Origin: Salticus scenicus
Taxonomy: Eukaryota; Arthropoda; Arachnida; Araneae; Salticidae
Direction of reading: 5' to 3'
DNA length: 64,000 bases
Assembly: GCA_963930645.1 (NCBI GenBank)
Contig: OZ005649.1
Span: 80,895,126-80,959,125 of the forward strand
The first letter of the stretch is position 1; each line of letters opens with the position of its first letter. Below the pieces are notes generated by a model. The model searched no databases, had not been told where the DNA came from, and saw nothing but the letters and a program-made list of their open reading frames with translations. Both the position numbers and the translations under genes were made by a program. Shown one piece after another: positions 11,146 through 22,930 of this stretch.

Positions 11146-11280
11146 CGATCGTTTAATCTTAAATGTTTAATAGTTAAAGGAGAACTGAAAGGAATAATTA
11201 TATTGAATTTACGAAAAGTATTATGTTTAAAATCAATAAATTCGTTACAGAAAGGAAGACTATTACTAAATTTAATTTTA

Positions 11281-11421
11281 GGGGTTAATGTAGAAATACT
11301 TATTGTGGAATCAAAATTATCAATAAAATCAAAATTATAGAATAATAAACTATAATCCGGATTATCAATAAAATTAAAATTAACCTCTACTCTTCTACAA
11401 TAAGTACGTCTACATTAACCC
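11281..11421. repeat. Inverted repeat at the truncated 5' side of the Penelope-like element
   Basis: 'gggttaatgtagaaatactt' at 11282 recurs reverse-complemented ('aagtacgtctacattaaccc') near 11401, with weaker matches extending inward. It may be a 5' inversion produced during retrotransposition. Confidence 0.6.
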
Positions 11422-11427
11422 AGTGTT

Positions 11428-12530
11428 AGACAATATGCATTTATTGGAGATTGACTATTGACTCTAATTCATAACTTATATAAAATGGTTACGCCTACTA
11501 GTATTTTGTTATCAGAAAATTAAATTTTAAAAGAATAGCTCATCATTTAAAATAATGCTTACAATTACATAACATGTAATTTTTTATTTCGTTATAAAGA
11601 CTAATAAATGGCTAAATTGTATATTTATTTTTCATCAAAATTTCTAAATTTAATGAACTTATCCCTAATAATAAATGTAAATAGTTGTAAGAAAATCTCT
11701 AATAATAAGTAATTTGAAAGGAACAGATTACTTTTTCTCTAATAGTAGCACTGTATTGCAAAGAGAAAAAAAAAAAAGGCCATGTGTAAAATAATTATAA
11801 AATATATATTGCTATACATATTTTAACCAATTTAATCCCGTTTCATTATGACTTAAAGTAAAGTTTTCTAATAATGTAACCTCAAGTTTTCTAAATTTAA
11901 CGATCTAATCCGTCATTACTAGAGCTAAATAAATTCTTAGAAAGTTCATTATTATATTAAATAATTTTCTATCTAAAAGAATATACAATAATGATTTTTT
12001 TTTAACTGAATTTATTTGAAAGCGATTTCATCCATCGAAAGAAAAAAGCTTTATTTCCATTCTGAATGTATATTAGTTTTGAAGAAGTATTTTTAGTAAT
12101 GTCTGATGTAATTTAATTTGAATTCAGTTTATAATTTTCTCTTTTACTTCATAGAGAAAGCTTGCAATTGAAGTTCTTTGAATCGTATTAGTGCAACAAA
12201 TGATTTAATTTCGGTACGTTGGCTACATTCTAAATTAAAATTCTAAAATGTCACAATTATAGGAAAAAAATCATTTAAGTAGAAAGGATTTTTATTGATT
12301 AAATACTCTCTTTACATTTTGTGCCAGCTTACATAGTTTCTTTAATTTATGACCAGCGATATAAAGATCTTTGTTTAAAAGTAATTTCAGTACATATATT
12401 AAATAATTGTTGCATTTTTAAAATGTTTCAAACATTAAAGTTACATTTCAGAATATTTAGGTTGTATTATTATTTTTTGGTATACAATTCGAAAATACTA
12501 TATATTAAACTTATAATATATATATATTTT
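11428..12530 (+). repeat. Dispersed repeat family H, copy 1
   Basis: Collinear with 51146-52250 and, from about 11700 on, with 55433-56230 and 57540-58320. Shared words include 'agattgactattgactcta', 'aatgcttacaatta', 'tttgaaagcgatttcatcc', 'ctttgaatcgtattagtgc' and 'gatataaagatctttgttt'. Non-coding. Here it is single; at 51-59 kb it forms part of a 2.1-kb tandem unit. Confidence 0.85.
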
Positions 12531-12682
12531 TAACTAGATAGATAAAAAATACATACTATTAATATTAAAAAAAAATTAAATTAGGCTAGATTAAAGAATT
12601 GTTAAAACTTCTATATTAATAGGTATGATTTATGATTTTAATTATGTATATATAACAAATATATTTTTAATCTCTCTCCTCC

Positions 12683-12721
<39 letters not shown>

Positions 12722-13858
12722 ACTGTTAGATTAGAAACTATACCATATTCAGTACTAAAATAAAAACTTCTTCGTTAATGTACAGTTATCTCATGAAGGT
12801 AAGTAACTGATGGCTTCAAGATAATGTAATAAGATTATCGCAAGAAGCTCTTAAAAACAGGCTTTTACAGAAATTGTACAACTCATAAAATAAATTTAAA
12901 GAATATCTAATCGTCGTAGTTAGACTGTGCTTATCATACATTTATTATTAATTTTTTTTACTGTAATACGTATTATCTTTTATTAACCCTTTAACATTCA
13001 TTGATTTTGAAATAAAACTAAACATACAAAATTTTTTATAAAAGTTATTTGACTGAAAGTACGGATTCATAAACAATTACGTTCATACTCTGGCAGTTGG
13101 CATTTTTCCATGGTTTTCTCCGAAACATGCGCAAACATCGTGCAAACGGATTAGAAGACTCCTACGGAGGTCATATTATTCAGGCCTACTACTCTCAACT
13201 GCCATTGATCAAAACAACAACAACCATAACTTGCTTTAATCGATTTATAAAATTTTCTTCTCTCTGTATTTGGTAGATGGCAGCAATGCTTTCAAATTTA
13301 TAATATGATGTTTCATACGAAGCCGTTTGTAGAAGTCGCTTTAAATTGATTTGTAGGGACGAGTGAACTTTTCTGCTTCGATAATGCACTCGTGCCTACT
13401 TATTTATTTTTTTCCCCACCTGATAAATGTCTTCTTATAATTCTAATCAAAACAAGTGTTGTGACATTTTGAAACTTATTATACTTAGTTACAAGGTTAT
13501 TTATTGTTTAAATTAATTATTTAAAGAATATAGTCAGGTTAATACATATGTATTTTTAATGAAGAATTTCTCAAAAATGCTGCTTATTTTTATTACATAT
13601 TTATGTTGAGCTGTTTACCAAATAGCTATTTTTGGAATTAGATTAGTAATTTTTAAAAGAAAATATTTAGTTAGCGTTAAATGTTTAAGAGAAATTAACT
13701 TTATGATCGCTAGGCACAGGGCAGAATGAAATGACTCACAAATTAGGCTTCTCTTTGCTTGTATTCTTTTACCAAAATTTATTGATTTATTTTATTAGAG
13801 TGTGTTTCGTACTTTTGTTTTTATGCAACTATATACATTTTCTTAAGCACTAATCTCC

Positions 13859-13902
<44 letters not shown>

Positions 13903-14250
13903 TTATTAAACATTACCCTAATCACACATGTTATGTATATCTTTAATTTATAATAATTTAAGAATTTTTTAAAGTAGAATATTGCTATTCATTACGCAGT
14001 AACATCAATAATGAACATTTTAAAGTAATTTGAGATTTCTATAAAGAAAATTTGTGGTTATAGCTTAACTCCCTAATTCATATTTCTGCTCAAATCGCCA
14101 TCACATGCTTGCTCTCTTAAACTTTTATTGTAGAGCATATTATATTTGTGTTAAGGGTTGGAATGATAAATGTGGCACTATAAAGTTGCCTGGTTTACTA
14201 TTTATATTTACATTAAGGGAAAAAAAGAACTTGGTTAACCAATCAGCAAA
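12531..14250. other. Non-coding AT-rich stretch with microsatellites
   Basis: Contains (CT)n-(TA)n at 12669-12721 and (TA)n at 13863-13901. No gene, RNA or element ends recognised. Confidence 0.6.
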
Positions 14251-14299
14251 GTCATAGCCTTCTCCCACCCCCCCCCTCCCACCACCACCATGCAATATT

Positions 14300-14467
14300 G
14301 TAGGGGCCGTGCCCTTAGCGACAGTGCCTTTAGCGTAGATATATAAACCTGTGTCCTTAGCGTAAATGTTATCCCCCCTTAGTATTGTGCTTTTACACAA
14401 GTGCCTTTAGCGTAAATCTAATAAATAAATAAAATAAAATAAAATAAATAAATAAATAAATAAATAA
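14300..14467 (+). repeat. Cluster of 'CCTTTAGCGTA' motifs followed by (AATAA)n
   Basis: 'cccttagcga', 'cctttagcgtagat', 'ccttagcgtaaat', and 'cctttagcgtaaat' occur within about 100 bp, then a run of AAATA/AAAATA units to 14467. An inverted relative ('ttacgctaggggcac', 'tgctaaggacac') lies near 23495-23530. Nature unknown. Confidence 0.6.
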
Positions 14468-14606
14468 AGTGAGCTTTTCAATTTTCCTTTACACTATATC
14501 CAGACACAGGTTTGGCTATTTGGTTTCAGAAGTAAACTATTGCGAAATAGGGGCGTTTAAATTTTTAAGGACTATCATTTGTTGTCACATTCCTACAATA
14601 AAATAA

Positions 14607-15284
14607 TATGGTGTGTTACTCACATAACTTTCTCGTACCTGAATTTCAATACTATAAAGATATATTGCATTGTAAAATCTATAAGGTTAGGTAATAAAGT
14701 TCAATCTACTTTAAAAATAATCTAAAATAGGTTTAGTAACAGTTTTATAAAACATATAATTCTATGCGGGGGGTACCGCTCACTCAACTCACCCGTTTAA
14801 TGATAGCGTCAACATTTACTTGAAAAAAAAAATCAGGACTATTATTAATTTACCTTCAAACTTGATCAAATATTTCAAGTGGCAACCTAATATGAACTTC
14901 AAATTACAAGATTTTAATTTCCTGCAGTTATTTAATTATTTATTTTTTAAAGATATGCTGATAACAGATATACATACATATTAATCGCTAAAAATTGGAC
15001 TTTCATATTCAGATCACCTCAATACGTGATCTTATTAAAAAAAAAAAAAAAAAAAAAAGAACTTGAAAAATTTATTGATTTTACAGTATGGGTATGAAAA
15101 TTTAATTTTCCTTCCTAAGCACTGTTCATCCACTTAAAAATGTAACTTAATGTTAGTAAAACGTAGCAAAGCACTTCTATCAATTGCATTCAACAGAAAA
15201 GAATGTTTAGCTTATTTTGGGGTAGCCCTGTATGCTGTATATTATCTATAAACTATATTCACATCACATTGTGCACTTAAATTT
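14607..15284 (+). repeat. Dispersed repeat family F, copy B (left part)
   Basis: Begins 'tggtgtgttactcacataac'. It carries the 'gggggtaccgctc' block at 14768 and 'gtagccctgta' at 15222, in the same order as copy A. It is cut at 15284 by a 2.94-kb insertion, resumes at 18235-18307, is cut again by a SINE, and resumes at 23193. Confidence 0.75.
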
Positions 15285-16039
15285 GGGATCCGTAAATTTC
15301 GCCCCCAGCATCTCGCCCCCGGCATTTAGCTTCCAGCATTTCGCCCCCGGAAATTTTGCCCACGAGTTGTGTCAAATATAAATGTAATTACAAATAAAAT
15401 ATAAACATACATGCAATATTTTCCAAAATATTAGCATCTTTTTATGAACTTCGAATCTTCTTTGTTTGTTTGTGTATCCAGTACAAATCGTTCAATCGAT
15501 TTTTAACTAACTTCCCGACTAGTTAGACATTTGAAACTTTCAGAATAGTTCAGAACATGGTGGCAATGCATATTTTTAATACTCTTAGACAACTGTTTCA
15601 GGTCCCTGCTGCCTTTGGTAGCGTTTACACAATTCAACAGAAAATTTATTTTACTTACTTCTCGACAACTAGCCGTTTGAAACTTTTATAATAGCTCAAA
15701 AGACGATAACAATGCATTTTTTATTACTTTTAGCCAAATATTTCGGCTCCCCACTGCCTTCGGTAGCATTTATATGATTCAACGGAGAATTTAAAAATAT
15801 AGTATATAAAAAGTTCGTTATTTTTATCTTGCAATAATTTATTGTATAAAAATAAGAAGTTTATACAATTTTGATATATATTTTGATTTTGTCATAACAA
15901 TGGTTCACAAACAGCATGGCGATAAAAATATGCATGAATGAATATTTAATTTGTTCATTCATGCTAAAAAAATTTACTTTTTCTCTTTTAACATCGTTTA
16001 TAAATTCTGGTGGTTTTTAACTTTTAATAAGCAAAATTA

Positions 16040-16175
16040 CTCTGCTCCACAATCCCATCCGTGGAGGTCAAAATTGTGATGTCATGTCTTCGGACATCCT
16101 TCAGGGTCGAATCTCAGACCGATGCCAATTACACAGCACTAGTGCGACTTAATAACCCAAACAACTCTGCTCCTC
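16040..16175 (+). mobile_element. tRNA-derived SINE, 5'-truncated copy
   Basis: 'gtcaaaattgtgatgtcatg', 'cagaccgatgccaatta' and 'cactagtgcgact' match in order the body of the SINE at 18322-23178 (minus strand). The tRNA-like head is absent. A third copy lies at 41440-41560. Confidence 0.75.
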
Positions 16176-16449
16176 AAAGGGTTTAAGAATCCCCAACTGA
16201 GAATCGAAACTGAGGTTGTTTCCAAACATAGTACATTTTCAAAAGTAACTGTTAACTCTAATACAGTATCAAAACTTTTATTATGGGTTTACATTTATTA
16301 TTTTACACTATTTGTTAGTAATGGAGCATATAATTAATTAAATTGCAGTAAGCCAAAAAAAAATAATAATAATAATGCTCACTTACTAAGTATATTTTCG
16401 TTTGTTTCGTAATTCGTAAACAATTCGTCTTTTATCAATATCATTACAG

Positions 16450-17740
16450 ACTTTATATGCGGGCTGAATTTTCATAAATAAAATACATTCGTCGACCAGA
16501 AAATATTTCTGTCTTAAGGAATCGATTTCGAAATGCTAAAATGTCGAACACTTTTGCAACAATAAAATTAGTGGCTTTATCTATGGACTGAATATTCATT
16601 AAATAAAGTGCATTCGTTGACAAGAACATGCTTATGTCTTTACATATTACTTTATACACTCAAAAATGTCTTCAACCTTCATAATAATATTATTACTAGC
16701 TCTATCATTATCTTCTTTTGGAATCTCTATGATGGTAGGTAATGTTTAATGGCCAAAACCTTTGTATTCTTGGTCCTTATGAATATAATTCTCCTAATTA
16801 TCTACAAAACGGAAAATTTTACATAGTCTAAAAAGGGAGGTGCACAACCAGATGTTATAAGAAACCCATATAATACCAATTTGCAACGTTCTTCGTCGAG
16901 CCATTTTTGAGCTATGCGAGATACATCACAGGCTCTATATATGGTCTAAATATTCATTAAAAGAAAAAATATATATATATATGCAGTCATTGACAAGAAC
17001 CTGCTTATGTCTTAAGCCTAAGTTTCTACGCGCAAAAAGTCTTCAAGTTTCATTACAATAGCATTACTGGCTCTATCATTAGCTTTTATTTTAAATCACT
17101 ATGATGGTAAATCATATACAATGGCCAAATTTTTTGTATTTTTGGTCATTATGAAAATACTAATTGCCAAAACTTGGCATACTCAATTATTGACCGGAAA
17201 ACAATAATTACATGCAAAAAGATGTTAAAAAAGGAGTTACTATAACGAGTTTGAAAAAAATCCGTGCAGTCGTTTTTAAAGGAACGCACTTGCAAAGCTT
17301 GGAATTGAGCTATTTTTACAACTATATTATTTGAAAGGTCATCTAATAGAGTGATTATATAGCAACCACTAATAACACTCGAATAGAGATAACACTCGAA
17401 TAGATAACACTCTAATAGAGTGTTTAGATAGTTTATGAAGAAAATTAATAGAGCCGTTTTCGAGGTACGGATTTACCGCCCCACTTCCTCTTTCCGCTGT
17501 TCCATTTCCGGTTTTTCAATTTTCACCAAAATTTGGAAAATTTATCTGTGTACCAGACCTCTCTCAATTCTGAAGTTTCGTAGTGCTATTTTTGTTAGCT
17601 TCGGAGATATGATACCCAGAAGACACTGACCAACTGTCAGAAACTATTTTCCTGGACTAAGGAGACCTTAAAATGTATAAATCAGGTGAAAAATTGATAT
17701 AGAATTTTCTGACCGAATACAGTACTTCCATTATCCTACT
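16450..17740 (+). repeat. Degenerate tandem repeat (family G), period ~360 bp
   Basis: 'ggactgaatattcattaaa...gttgacaagaacatgcttatg' at about 16586 recurs as 'ggtctaaatattcattaaa...attgacaagaacctgcttatg' at about 16943, with a partial unit at 16456. Downstream words ('cacttcc', 'tttccggtttttcaa', 'ccagacctctc') reappear in order at 61580-62330. Reading frames here are broken and not gene-like. Confidence 0.6.
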
Positions 17741-18307
17741 ACTGTAGGTAATGCAAGTAAACATTTCTTGGTGCTGTAATCTTAATTTCTTATTAATCAA
17801 TAATGATTAAATTGACTAATAAGAAAAACAAAGTAAAAAAAAAAATATATTTGATAAATTAATAAAATTATTATGTGTGTACTAAAAATTTAAAATAAAT
17901 AAATAATAATACTGTACACTTAAACTTTCTTTTAATTAACACCGATAAAAAATTCATCGAACAATTTTTGCATTCGAGAATCTTATCTTAATTCATATGT
18001 TTTATATTCAAATTAAAAAGGAAAACAGTGTGAATTAAATATAAATATATCGAGAATTACTACATGTATACTTTTATTTTTATTTATAATTACATACATA
18101 TTTTACACAACTCGGGGACGAGTCGCTGGGGGCGAAATTTCCGAAATCCACTGCTCGTGGGCAAAATTTCCGGGATGCGAGATTTCCCGGGGGTGAGATG
18201 CTGTGAGGCGAAATTTCCGTAAACCCTTGAATTTAGTTTTATATGAAAAACACCTAATACAAAAGGAAATACACTTCCAGCAATTTCACAGTATACCTCC
18301 AATATAT

Positions 18308-18321
18308 CCAAAAACTTTGGG
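18308..18321 (+). repeat. Target-site duplication of the SINE, left copy
   Basis: CCAAAAACTTTGGG, identical to 23179-23192. Confidence 0.95.
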
Positions 18322-18409
18322 ATGGATGGTTGGATGGTTGGGTTTTATGTCGCACTAGCGCTTTTCAGATGGGCAATTGGCAGCGGTCTGGGACACACCA
18401 CTAGAGGTG

Positions 18410-18417
18410 GTCCAGAG
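18410..18417 (+). repeat. Target-site duplication of the hAT, left copy
   Basis: GTCCAGAG, identical to 22944-22951. Joining the two flanks restores the SINE body 'ggtggtccagagacatgcca'. Confidence 0.95.
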
Positions 18418-18429
18418 CAGACTTGTAGT

Positions 18430-18745
18430 AATCTTAATCGCGTAATCGTAATCGATTGTAATCGATTACAAAAGCAACGTAATCGCTGATTAATCGTAAT
18501 AAAAAAAAAATATTTAAATTATAATCGTAATCTAATCGTAATCAAAAAAAAAAATATTTAAATTGTAATCGTAATCTAATCGTAATAAAAAAAAATATTT
18601 AAATTGTAATCGTAATCTAATCGTAATCAAAAAAAAATATTTAAATTGTAATCGTAATCTAATCGTAATCAAAAAAAATATTTAAATTATAATCGTAATC
18701 TAATCGTAATCTGATCGTAATCTGATCGTAATTTAATCGTAATCT
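18430..18745 (+). repeat. hAT left subterminal array of TAATCGTAATC words
   Basis: At least five units of the form 'gtaatcgtaatctaatcgtaat' plus 'caaaaaaaaatatttaaattg', period about 57 bp. Subterminal short repeats are typical binding sites for hAT transposases; that role is inferred here. Confidence 0.85.
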
Positions 18746-19099
18746 CATTATATTTTTCTAGAGAATAATCTGTATCGCGAAGCAATGTAAACGTAATTTA
18801 TCTCTAAAATAAGATTGCACTATATTTTTCTTTTCTTTGCTGCCATTTTTACTCTATTTATATTTTTTGTTATCCCTTTTTTCAAAATTTTCTAGCTTCA
18901 CAAGCTAATTTATGAACTTACCTACTCACCCTGGAAGATTTCAGAGGTCATGTTTTCAGGGCCCGATTAAGCTTTGAAGCTAAGGGAAGCTCAGCATCAT
19001 TTCGGGGCCACCTTTCATTTCGGAAAAATCTTGTTTTCCTGTAACGTATTGTAATATAAAAATGCTACAGACCAAAAAATTAATCTGTGTTTATTATTT

Positions 19100-19760
19100 T
19101 TATTTTTTTCTTTCCGAACACTATAGTGAGGAAAGTATTGTAATCATGTCAAAAATCCGAATTTGAGATTTTGATGTTTCTATACGTTTCGAGGTCCCCT
19201 GAGTCCGTTTCCACTATTTTTACGATGATGTATGTATGTGTGTATGTATGTCCGTGAGTGAACACGCTAGCGTCTAAACGCTTTGTTCGAATAAGCGGAA
19301 AGTTGGTACGTATATTGTAAGTCACCATAATACGAACCATATAGATTTTGGTGAATCTAGCATTCATAGTTTTTTTACAGGGACACGAGGAAAAATTCTT
19401 TATCGTTATGATGGGACCAAATTTTTAAAAGTGCGATAGCGTCTAAACGCTTTATTACTCTGAGGAAAAAAATTATATACATGTTATAGGTCACAGTCGC
19501 ACCAATTGTATAGATTTTGGTTAATTTAGCACTTACAGTTTTTTTACAGGGACACAAAGAAAAATTCTTTATCATTATGGCCTATGGGACCAAATTTTTA
19601 AAAGTGCGATAGCATCTAAACGCTTTATTCAATTGAGCTGAAAATTTATACGAATATTATAAATCACTGTTGCACTAAATATAAGCATTTTGGTGAATCT
19701 AGCATTTGTGGGTTTTTACAGGGACACAACGAAAAATTCTTTATCATTATGCTTAAGACT
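19100..19760 (+). repeat. Diverged ~170-bp tandem array with (TGTA)n head
   Basis: 'ttttacagggacac' recurs at about 19374, 19543 and 19715 (spacing 169-172 bp). Each is followed by 'aaaaattctttatc.ttatg', 'gggaccaaatttttaaaag', 'tgcgatagc' and 'tctaaacgcttt'. Upstream, 19135-19265 is a non-repeat head: 'gaggaaagtattgtaatc', 'cgtttcgaggtcccctga', then (TGTATG)n. The order microsatellite, gcgatagc-like word, unit matches the minus strand of the array at 1-1645, so these are distant members of one family. Confidence 0.8.
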
Positions 19761-20884
19761 TCGGTTCGTCTCTTCGCGCGCGCTCTAATTCCCTTAAATA
19801 TTTATGGAATTTTTTTAAACTAATATATGTTAAGTTCTTCAAGTTCACTATGGAATTGTTCCTTTTTAAAAATAGGGTAAATATTACCACTGGTTTGTCT
19901 ACAGGGAAATTTGAAAGAATTTCAAAGCATTGCGACCTATCAAAGGTATTTCTATAGATCATATTTTAACTTTTATTTCGCACAAACCATAATGCAGTCG
20001 ACATTAACAATACATATGCGCAAGAAAATGCTTCCTGCAGAATATAATGTCATTAGCAATAAGATTTAGAGAGCAACACAAAAATTTTCACTTTCAATAA
20101 CGGTTATAATTGAAAATTGCTGGAATTGCATTTTCGTTTGCCTTTATCATTTTTAATACTTCCTAGCAACGTTATAGAGTGATTATTGTTTAGAATGATT
20201 GTTTCATTTTCTATATCTACAAATTTATATGAACTTATTGGTGTATTTTTTTTTTTATATAAACCTTTTAAATGGGTTTTATTTACAAAAAATATTTAGT
20301 ATAGAACGCTTTATTGAAATTAAAAAAAAAAAATAATAATAAAAGTTAACAAACAAATCGAAAATATTTTTATGAGAATAAAGAGTTTTGCTTAATCACA
20401 AAATTAAACATGTTAACAATCCACTTAATAAGATGCTTTGCCATTAAAAAGTAAAAGAAATCTCTGAAATATGATTGTTACTCACCCGTCTTAAAACTTA
20501 AGTTGTCCACTAAAAAGCAACTTTAAAGTTTAGATATGCTTTAATGATTTCATAATTTTTTGAACTTACGAAATTTTAATTTAATTTCTTGAAATATTTA
20601 AAATTTAATTTTTGATTGTCTTTTCCTCTTCTGTCTCTCCGTTCATTTATCTATTTGCGTATGCTCTAGTAAATTTAAGTAAAACGTTCTGATTGCCGAA
20701 ATATTGCGAAATAGGTGTATTTCTCTTTTCAAACATATTTCTGTAGTGATTACCGTTATTTATGGGGCCTAATAAAATATTTTTAATATATTTGTATTTA
20801 TTGTATTTTATTGTTGTAAAATAATTTAAAATCTATAAGAAATATTTCTCATCCAAGCTTTGAAATTTTCCTTAGAAAAAAAGG

Positions 20885-21435
20885 ATGAAAAAAAATGTGG
20901 AAAGTACACCATTTATCATATCAACAATTTTGGATCCACGATTCAAGAATAGTTGCCTGGACTTGACGAATGAGCAAGTGTGTGAAATAATAATTAAAGA
21001 AATGAAGAATCACTTTCTTGTCGAAGAAATAACAGAACCAGAAGAAAAAGCCGCAACTGAACCTAAAAGAAAAAAAAAAAAAAAAAAAGACCAAACTGTT
21101 TGCGTTTTTGGACGGGAAAAGATTAAGTAAACTTACCAAGAAATATGCCGTTATTTCCGATTTTGCTATAGCAAAATCGGAAATAACGGAGTATTTAAAA
21201 GAGCCATTGAAAGGAGAAGATATTTGCCTTCTAAATTTTTGGAAGGAAAATGACAAAAGATATCCAAAAAATTGCAAAAATTAGTTCAAAATATCTCTCT
21301 AGCTGTGCATCTTCAGCACCCGTAAAGAAGCTATTCAGTGTCGCTGGAAAATTCTATACGAGTTCCCGCACTCTACTAAAAGCGAGAAACTACTAAAAAA
21401 TTTAATTTTGATTAAATTAAATAAAAATGTTTAAA
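20885..21435 (+). pseudogene. hAT transposase C-terminal (dimerisation) region, broken
   Basis: The first block reads MKKNVESTPFIISTILDPRF KNSCLDL, a typical start of the hAT C-terminal core. It is followed by a lysine-rich stretch over an A-run (21069-21088) where the frame is lost. The second frame gives KRLSKLTKKYAVISDFAIA, LKEPLKGEDICLLNFWKEN and DKRYPKNCKN then a stop at about 21281. The third gives CASSAPVKKLFSVAGKFYTS followed by RTLLKARN, and a last shift gives LLKNLILIKLNKNV and a stop. LLNFWK and SSAP..RLFSVAG are hallmarks of the hAT dimerisation domain that packs transposase subunits together. The DDE core and zinc finger are missing, so the gene is dead. Confidence 0.88.
21148..21189. 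repeat. Perfect 42-bp palindrome within the hAT coding remnant
   Basis: Two uninterrupted 21-base arms, CCGTTATTTCCGATTTTGCT-A and its exact reverse complement, with no spacer. It lies in the region that reads AVISDFAIAKSEIT. Confidence 0.97.
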
Positions 21436-21784
21436 AGAATTTTAAATCTCTCCTAAATTCTATTTGTATATGTATGAAGTTCAATGTTCAGAAGTAAGAA
21501 AAAATAAATTTTTTTGGTTTATTAATTAATTTTATTTATTTATTGGGGGAGGGGGGGTAGTAGTGCAAAATTTTACAGACGAGAAATATTTGTTTATTAA
21601 TATTCATTTGAGAAACATAAATATATTATCTAGACCATTTAATAAAATCATTTAATTAATACAGGTGTCATCATAATCTATGAAGGTATAAAGATAACTA
21701 AACTCATTATTTATTATAGGCAACAGAATTGTACATCTAATTTGCAATTTTTAAATTTATATCAGTATGATATTTCTCCTTTGT

Positions 21785-21818
<34 letters not shown>

Positions 21819-22034
21819 TGCATTTTTAACTGACAGTTTTATTTAAATCAAATTCGAATGTTTGAAACTTCTTTTTTAATTAAATTGATTGCATTTTCAT
21901 TTAGACTTCTTACTTATACCTTTACACATTGCTACCAATGTAATTCAATGCGTGTACATACTTACATATGATATAATTTAAGGGGTTCTCCAAATTTACA
22001 TAGCTTCTACTTCTTACCTTTTTATGTTTTACTA

Positions 22035-22037
<3 letters not shown>

Positions 22038-22086
<49 letters not shown>
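22038..22086. repeat. (TA)n microsatellite
   Basis: About 49 bp of alternating TA. Confidence 0.95.
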
Positions 22087-22089
<3 letters not shown>

Positions 22090-22317
22090 CTTTCTTTTCT
22101 ACTGAAAATGCAAAAGTAATATAAAACGAATTTCATGCTTCGGAACTAGCGGTAGATTTGAAAATAAATTTTGGTCAACTAAGTTATTATAAAGAATTGA
22201 AATTTGTGACAGGTATTTGAGATAGTATTTTAATTTCTGACTCATACTTAAAACTTCTTTCAATATTTTAATGATTACATTTCTTTGATGGTCAAAATAT
22301 AGAGTTTTGTATAAATA

Positions 22318-22365
22318 TAAAATTTCCCTCGCTTTAGATTTTATCATCTAACGCGAGGGAAATTT
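22318..22365. repeat. Near-perfect hairpin inside the hAT
   Basis: AAAATTTCCCTCGC and GCGAGGGAAATTTT arms enclose a second stem TTAGAT/ATCTAA. The full structure is about 48 nt with very few mismatches. Role unknown. Confidence 0.85.
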
Positions 22366-22599
22366 TATTGATATGATATTGATATGATATTACTTGATAT
22401 GATAATTTTAATCTGCTTGCTGTGATATTAAAAGCTTAATCTGAAAGCAATCAAAATAAAGAATATATAGAGAATATAAGGAGAGGATATATACAAGATA
22501 TATTTCAAGATATATGTGAAGAAATATCTAAGAAAGATTATATACAAGCGATATTCATCACATCGAGATTGAGAAATCTATATAATTGAAGTTTAATTG

Positions 22600-22930
22600 T
22601 AATCGATTTTTCAGGTAATCGTAATCTGAATATAATCGTATTCTAGAATCTAATCAAAACGTAATCAAAACTGTAATCGTAATCTGAATGTAATCGTATT
22701 CTAGTGTATAATCAAAACGTAATCAAAACTGTAATCGTAATCGGAATGTAATCGTATTCTAGAGTATAATCAAAACGTAATCAAAACTGTAATCGTAATC
22801 TGAATGTAATCGTATTCTAGAGTCTAATCAAAACGTAATCAAAACTGTAATCGTAATCTAAACGTATTCGTAATCGGCATTTGAAGATTAAAAATAATCG
22901 TAATTGTAATCTTTTAAGGATTCTGTAATC
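22600..22930 (+). repeat. hAT right subterminal array of TAATCGTAATC words
   Basis: Four to five units of 'aaaactgtaatcgtaatctg' plus 'aatgtaatcgtattctagag' with period about 61 bp. It is the counterpart of the left array at 18430-18745. Confidence 0.85.

Larger units (their letters stand above)
15285..18226. mobile_element. 2.94-kb element with inverted GC-rich minisatellite ends
   Basis: The left end GGGATCCGTAAATTTCGCCC and the right end, reverse-complemented, GGGTTTACGGAAATTTCGCC, are flanked by TTAAATTT (15277-15284) and TTGAATTT (18227-18234), an 8-bp duplication with one mismatch. Just inside both ends lie short G/C-rich repeats of the form 'cagcatctcgcccccgg' in inverted orientation. 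The interior carries a SINE fragment and degenerate tandem repeats. No transposase is seen. The 8-bp duplication would fit hAT-like superfamilies, but the TIR family is not one I recognise. Confidence 0.7.

Noticed and set aside
20921..21277. Minus-strand ORF of 118 codons over the hAT
   Set aside because: It is a shadow of the hAT transposase frames; the sense strand has the conserved hAT motifs.
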